This document shows positions 39,605-40,271 of a DNA stretch of 40,271 nt, piece after piece. The notes beneath the pieces are model-generated. The model had not been told where the DNA came from. It ran no database searches and saw only the letters and a list, made by a program, of their open reading frames with translations. Positions within the stretch are counted from its first letter, which is position 1, and each line of letters begins with the position of its first letter. This DNA is from Gallibacterium anatis DSM 16844 = F 149 (GTDB lineage Bacteria > Pseudomonadota > Gammaproteobacteria > Enterobacterales > Pasteurellaceae), in assembly GCF_000379785.1 (NCBI RefSeq), contig NZ_KB903679.1, positions 1 through 40,271 on the forward strand, written 5' to 3'. Both the position numbers and the translations under genes were made by a program.

Positions 39605-40271
39605 CCCTACAGATTGATCCGATCACGCCGGATAAAACCCCTACCATTACTGGTAAAACAAACAGCAAAGATAACGAAATAGAAGTCATCATCAGAGATC
39701 AAAATGGAAATGAAATTGTAAGAGGAAATGCACAAGTCGATGATGATGGCTCTTGGAGTTACACCCCAGATAAAGAACTTCCTATTGGCAAAAATACAGT
39801 CAATTTTATAGCAAAAGATAAAGATGGAAATAAAGCTGATAATTCGATTGTATTAGACCTTATCAACACAAAACCTTCAGTAATTTTCGGAGAAGGTGAT
39901 CCAAACGATCCACAGAATGCAGACAAAATAAAAGATGCAAATAATGGCGATCGTTTCTTCGATGAAAAAAGCGGCAATATTTATGAATTAAAAGATAATT
40001 CGTGGGAATTAGTATTTACACACGGTGAGGACGGTAAATCCGCAACTTTAGGCGAGGGTGATCCTTCAACATCAACACAGATAACTTCACCGAAAGAAGG
40101 CGATACCTATTGGGATCTTAGTACCGGCGATGCCTATGTTTATCAAAAGAATGAAAACGGAAATCTAGAATGGCATAAATTTGGTTCATATGAAATCAAA
40201 GGTGATCCCGGAGAGCCTGGTAAAGACGGTCAAAATGGTGCGGACGGTAAATCAGCATATCAAATTTGGTT
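39559..40271 (+). CDS. Continuation of the adhesin in the shifted frame (partial, off right edge)
   Basis: This frame is open from before the repeat to the window end without a stop. In order it encodes a linker (TQKPSSEPDGLTLQIDPI), a bacterial Ig-like domain (PTITGKTNSKDNEIEVII ... DDDGSWSYTPDKELP ... NFIAKDKDGNKA), and two short modules with paired GEGDP and F/YW motifs (GDRFFDEKSGNIYELKDNSW; GDTYWDLSTGDAYVYQ). A collagen-like Gly-x-y stretch then begins (GDPGEPGKDGQNGADGKSAY). Such segments occur in long trimeric or tail-spike-like surface proteins. It lacks its own good start, so it is the body of the gene beginning at 38966. As sequenced, translation would not reach it. Confidence 0.75.

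Overview
The window looks like a chromosomal segment of a Pasteurellaceae bacterium. The divergent ampD / pilABCD block and the fdhD / fdnGHI-fdhE block have the arrangement known from Haemophilus influenzae. Most proteins resemble gamma-proteobacterial housekeeping enzymes, the DNA is AT-rich, and a CRP-S-like (Sxy-dependent competence) site lies before the pilin gene. I cannot assign a genus. Uptake signal sequences are unusually scarce: I found one exact AAGTGCGGT and no ACAAGCGGT, which argues against a typical USS-dense Haemophilus or Actinobacillus.

Layout. 1-3.2 kb, minus strand: gluconate-type repressor gntR and ribosome-associated GTPase typA/bipA. 3.4-5.7 kb, plus strand: glnA and grxB. 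5.7-12.4 kb, plus strand: a histidine operon with a complete attenuator (leader peptide with five consecutive His codons), starting at hisC and running hisC-hisB-[DUF1016 nuclease]-hisH-hisA-[DUF1643]-hisF-hisIE. hisG and hisD are not here, and two non-histidine genes are inserted inside the operon. 12.4-18.1 kb, minus strand: a TPP-riboswitch operon thiZ-thiX-tenA-thiY-thiM-thiD-thiE for import and salvage of thiamin breakdown products. Its thiMDE part is clearly richer in G+C and carries the only exact USS. 18.2-22.8 kb, minus strand: tkt (a TPP enzyme), then clcA-dusA. 22.9-23.9 kb, minus strand: a small cysteine-tailed protein and ampD. 24.0-28.9 kb, plus strand: type IV pilus / DNA-uptake genes pilABCD, then coaE, yacG and a small GNAT. 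29.0-34.6 kb, minus strand: selenocysteine formate dehydrogenase fdnG(Sec)-fdnH-fdnI-fdhE; fdhD reads away on the plus strand. 35.6-37.3 kb, minus strand: ybhA-like phosphatase and dapA. 37.6-38.05 kb, plus strand: bcp peroxiredoxin.

The last 2.2 kb differ in character. A roughly 900-base, very AT-rich non-coding stretch carries a run of 12 Gs. It is followed by the start of a large surface adhesin (BapA-type N-terminus, Ig-like domain, collagen-like/tail-spike-like segments) that runs off the window. The adhesin reading frame is broken at a 14-bp tandem repeat. Losing one copy restores a continuous frame, so the gene looks phase-variable and is OFF in this sequence.

The points most worth a second look are the double-switch adhesin locus (G12 tract plus 14-bp frame repeat), the two accessory genes embedded under histidine attenuation, the mosaic thiMDE block, and structured leaders ahead of fdhD and bcp.
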